Shown: one piece after another, positions 42,579-45,047 of the stretch
Layout: every line of letters starts with the position of its first letter
Numbering within the stretch: position 1 is the first letter of the stretch
Assembly (NCBI GenBank): GCA_015055835.1
Contig: SVHJ01000009.1
Coordinates: 1-45,047, forward strand
Direction: 5' to 3'
Origin: Clostridiales bacterium
GTDB taxonomy: Bacteria > Bacillota > Clostridia > Christensenellales > Borkfalkiaceae
Length of the DNA: 45,047 nt
Position numbers and translations under genes: made by a program
Notes under the pieces: model-generated
Databases searched by the model: none
What the model was told of the DNA's origin: nothing
The model's input: the letters and a program-made list of their open reading frames with translations, nothing else

Positions 42579-44288
42579 TTAAACTATTTCAGATAAAACT
42601 TCATAAAAACAGTCGCATCTTTCGCCATCAACTAAACCTGTATCCTTACATTTTTTACAACGATAAGTAGGGGTTAAACTGTCTAGGCTTAAGTTCATAG
42701 AATTTAAAAGTTCTTCTTGTCTAGATAATAGTAAAGCCTTTTTATCTTCAAGTTCTTTTAATAATTTAGCATCCTTTTTAAATTCAGCAAAAGCTAAATC
42801 TTTTTCCATACCATTAATTTGGTAATAAATATCATTGAATTCTTTATTTGAAAGGGCTTTTTTCAAATTTTCTTGAGCTTTAATTTCAGCGTTAGTTCTT
42901 AAAACTTGATATTTAGCGTTTATTTTTTCTAAAACGTTATCGTTAATAGGTTTTTGAACGAAAGAATTTGTTGTAGACTTAGCGTCAATCATATTAGGTG
43001 AGAAGATTTCTTTATTTTTCCAATTACCTAAAATAGAATTCATATAAGCAAACGGGTTAGACTTACCGATCGAAAGGCGACATGCCTCAATAATCATTTC
43101 ATCAGAAAAATTCCATTCTCTCCAAGTTTTCAAATTATTTCTATCCCAATCGGTAGGTCTTCTTGAAATTGATAAAATATCAAGTAAAGACTTAATAAAG
43201 TTATCGTTTTCAGAAAGTTTAACAAAGTATTCCGTTATAGAATTTAGTGAAATTAATCCTTTATTAAATAAAGCGTTAACTTCGTCATCCATATCTTGAA
43301 GGGTGTTTTTGTTAGCCTTAAACAAGTAGTTTGCAACGAATAAAAGGCTGTCTTCTAAAAAACCTAAATCAATCCATTTAGCAACGTAGTTATCAACAAC
43401 CGTATCTAAAACGCCGTAGTAAAGGGAAAGGGCTTTAGTAATTTTTAACGCTAGGTTATAAGCGTATTCTTTTTTAACTAAATGATTTTCAATTTCCTCT
43501 TTAGAAAAACTTTTCGTTGAATATAAATCAAGAAGATGTTCATCTAACTTTTTCATACTGCTTTTCTTCATTTTTCTAGCAGTAAATAGGATATTGTCCA
43601 TTTCAAAACCAAGTTCGTTAGTCCACTTGTTAAGTAGGTTAAGGTCATCAAGGTCAGGTTGGCGTTTTAAAGCTAAAGCAGATAAAATCTTTTCGATTTC
43701 AGCCGTGTTAAGAATATAATTTTCTAGTTCTTTTTCCACCTTATTAACGGTGTTGATACCACGAGAGCCAAAATCTTTAGCAACCTTACTAATGTATCGG
43801 TAGTTTATAGTATCGCCTTTTTTATCAATGCAATACTTAATAATCATAAGCATAGCTTCAGGCTTAATAGAATAAACGTCCATAATATTAAAATACTCAC
43901 TAAATTCGCTAGTAGAAATCATTCTAGTAGTAATAAGCGCTTGAACGGCGCTTGAAAAACCAGCGTATTTTTCCGTATTTTTTCTTTGTTTAGAATACCC
44001 GTTTTTAACTGGTAAATATTGAATAGAAAACGGCTCTTTAGAAGTAATACAAACAAGCCCAAATTCTTCCCAATAATTGAAACAGTCAATAACTTCATCT
44101 GTAGTAATTTTAAGGTCGCTAGCAAAAGCCTCTAAAGAAATATCAGAAGAATTATTACACAAAAAAAGACCGTAAACGTAAACTTTTACAGCAATGCCAT
44201 CAGCTTCTGGCAAATATTGTAGTATAAAAGGATTTTCAATACTGGTGTATCCCGTTAAGTTCCATTCTTTAGAATAAGAAAAAGTCAT
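42579..44288 (-). CDS. DnaD-domain replication protein with duplicated C-terminal domain and Cys tail
   Basis: Probable primosomal, DnaD/DnaB-like protein that remodels DNA at replication start. The 569-residue product has an N-terminal winged-helix region (about 20-110: AVKVYVYGLFLCN, EVIDCFNYWEEFGLV) and two DnaD C-terminal-type helical modules. One is near 205-260 (LKRQPDLDDLNLLNKWTNELGF); the other is near 365-425 (SRRPTDWDRNNLKTWREWNF, ending FAYMNSILGNWKN, the Y-x3-I-x3-W motif). A coiled stretch follows, then a Cys4 tail (YRCKKCKDTG, GERCDCFYE) typical of Clostridia forms. The usual partner dnaC would lie on the left but is absent here. It is the only gene of its transcript in the window. 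Confidence 0.85.
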   Translation of the reverse strand: MTFSYSKEWNLTGYTSIENPFILQYLPEADGIAVKVYVYGLFLCNNSSDISLEAFASDLKITTDEVIDCFNYWEEFGLVCITSKEPFSIQYLPVKNGYSKQRKNTEKYAGFSSAVQALITTRMISTSEFSEYFNIMDVYSIKPEAMLMIIKYCIDKKGDTINYRYISKVAKDFGSRGINTVNKVEKELENYILNTAEIEKILSALALKRQPDLDDLNLLNKWTNELGFEMDNILFTARKMKKSSMKKLDEHLLDLYSTKSFSKEEIENHLVKKEYAYNLALKITKALSLYYGVLDTVVDNYVAKWIDLGFLEDSLLFVANYLFKANKNTLQDMDDEVNALFNKGLISLNSITEYFVKLSENDNFIKSLLDILSISRRPTDWDRNNLKTWREWNFSDEMIIEACRLSIGKSNPFAYMNSILGNWKNKEIFSPNMIDAKSTTNSFVQKPINDNVLEKINAKYQVLRTNAEIKAQENLKKALSNKEFNDIYYQINGMEKDLAFAEFKKDAKLLKELEDKKALLLSRQEELLNSMNLSLDSLTPTYRCKKCKDTGLVDGERCDCFYEVLSEIV

Positions 44289-44361
44289 TTTTTGTAAAAA
44301 ACCTACCTATAAAAAGTACCATTTTTGATATAAGCACTTGATTTTAATCTTAATATAGTTT

Positions 44362-44391
44362 ATTATATAATATATTAATATAAATAAACAA
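44362..44391 (-). promoter_or_regulatory. Promoter of the DnaD-like gene
   Basis: Minus strand: TTGTTT (44391-44386), 18-base spacer, TATAAT (44367-44362). The leader of about 70 bases contains AGGTAGG before the ATG. Confidence 0.6.
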
Positions 44392-44543
44392 TGGGATATT
44401 TTCGACAACTTATCAAGTACGGTAAGAGATAGTATACAAGAAAAAAAGTTTTTTTTCAACCCTTTTATAAAAAATTTTTTTCAATACTACATTTTGCGAA
44501 AAAATAATTTAAAGTCTCAATTTGTTATGAACGGAGGATTCTT

Positions 44544-45047
44544 TTGGCTGATAATTTATTAACTGCTCAAAGCGTTTGGGAAGATTTTGTTGTATCTAAC
44601 TTAACTGAAGAGATAATAGAAGAAAGAGTAGAAGGAAATATCGTTGTAAAAAGAATATATCTATTAGGTAGAGAGATTGAAAAAGAAAGGGTAAAAATTT
44701 ACGGGATAGTAGCGTATGCAAAAAACCAAAAAAACTTACCAGGGCTTTTAGTTCTTCAAGAAATTGATGGACCTATTGAAGAAACTTTTTTGATAAAGAT
44801 GGCAAAGATGGGTTATTACGTATTTTCACCTGACCTTAAAGGTAAAAGTGAGGGCGAACATACAATTTATCCCGACAGCATATCATACGCAAATTATGAA
44901 ATAGCAAAGAACAATCTTTTATCGGTACCTGAAAGCGTAAGAGAAACTTGTTGGTTTGAGTGGGGTTGCGTAGCAAAATACGCATTGAGATATTTAAAAG
45001 AAAGATGTGATAAAGTTGGCGCGTTAGGCATAAGAAAGGGTGCAGAA
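44544..45047 (+). CDS. Alpha/beta-hydrolase-like protein lacking the elbow serine (3' end outside window)
   Basis: Open to the window edge (168 codons). It starts with TTG at 44544, which has GGAGGA at 44533-44538 with ideal spacing; no ATG lies in frame upstream near it. The pattern resembles acetylxylan or cephalosporin esterases: a beta-strand N-terminus (KIYGIVAYAKN), LPGLLVLQEIDGP, MGYYVFSPDLKG, then ECAKYALRYLKE-like sequence near residue 150. At the expected nucleophile elbow (G-x-S-x-G) it reads LGIRKGAE, with Arg at the Ser position. It may be a non-catalytic relative or use a different site. The first 50 residues resemble nothing I recognise. Confidence 0.6.
   Translation, partial: MADNLLTAQSVWEDFVVSNLTEEIIEERVEGNIVVKRIYLLGREIEKERVKIYGIVAYAKNQKNLPGLLVLQEIDGPIEETFLIKMAKMGYYVFSPDLKGKSEGEHTIYPDSISYANYEIAKNNLLSVPESVRETCWFEWGCVAKYALRYLKERCDKVGALGIRKGAE

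Noticed and set aside
44392..44543. A small RNA or ORF in the gap before the last gene
   Set aside because: The sequence is AT-rich with short A and T runs; no convincing promoter-terminator pair or coding frame was found apart from the ribosome site of the next gene.

Overview
This is a low-GC, gene-dense bacterial chromosome segment of Firmicutes type, most likely an anaerobic member of the Clostridia. Three things suggest this. The gene order ffh-rpsP-khpA-rimM-trmD-rbgA-rnhB, then comM-dprA-topA-trmFO-hslV-hslU, is the Firmicutes arrangement. The regulators and small families (DUF4364, a TSCPD protein, a PerR beside a rubrerythrin with an N-terminal rubredoxin) are typical of Clostridia. 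Strong Shine-Dalgarno sites and sigma-A-like promoters are easy to see. I found no rRNA, tRNA, insertion sequence, prophage or CRISPR array, and no frameshift in any core gene.

Layout. Positions 1-5266 hold the translation block: SRP GTPase, S16, RNA-binding KhpA, RimM, TrmD, RbgA, RNase HII, YraN, and L19 with its own promoter. Positions 5282-19343 are one long co-directional run: ComM-like and DprA (DNA uptake), topoisomerase I, TrmFO, HslVU, HisRS, thioredoxin, GlyA, AsnA, CysK, TcdA and a YfcE phosphodiesterase. It ends at a bidirectional terminator. A minus-strand membrane protein made of three repeated units follows, divergent from an RNA methyltransferase gene that appears to be transcribed without a leader. 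Next come an NAD synthetase whose glutaminase cysteine is replaced, and a repeat-rich BspA-like lipoprotein.

Positions 26145-27614 hold the relic of a phosphoribosyltransferase gene, operator-like palindromes, perR and reverse rubrerythrin (oxidative stress). A three-gene run (DUF4185 protein, ADP-ribosylglycohydrolase, D-aminoacyl-tRNA deacylase) follows, then a minus-strand TSCPD/DUF4364 pair. An overlapping trio (unknown protein, Nudix hydrolase, TypA), a PutP-type symporter and a tiny Cys-rich membrane protein come next. After these lie an ECF S component with pantothenate kinase, homoserine dehydrogenase, citrate synthase, a membrane protein and a PlsC-like acyltransferase with a zinc ribbon. 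The end holds a minus-strand DnaD-type protein and the start of an alpha/beta-hydrolase-like gene that runs off the window.

Most of the window is core housekeeping. I did not find a clear new multi-gene system. The observations most worth checking are the NAD synthetase lacking its glutaminase nucleophile, the triplicated membrane protein, the leaderless methyltransferase gene, the DUF4185/ADP-ribosylglycohydrolase/Dtd run, the Cys-rich duplicated mini-protein, the phosphoribosyltransferase relic, and the terminal hydrolase-like protein without a serine in its elbow. Everything here was read from sequence by eye; no database search was run.
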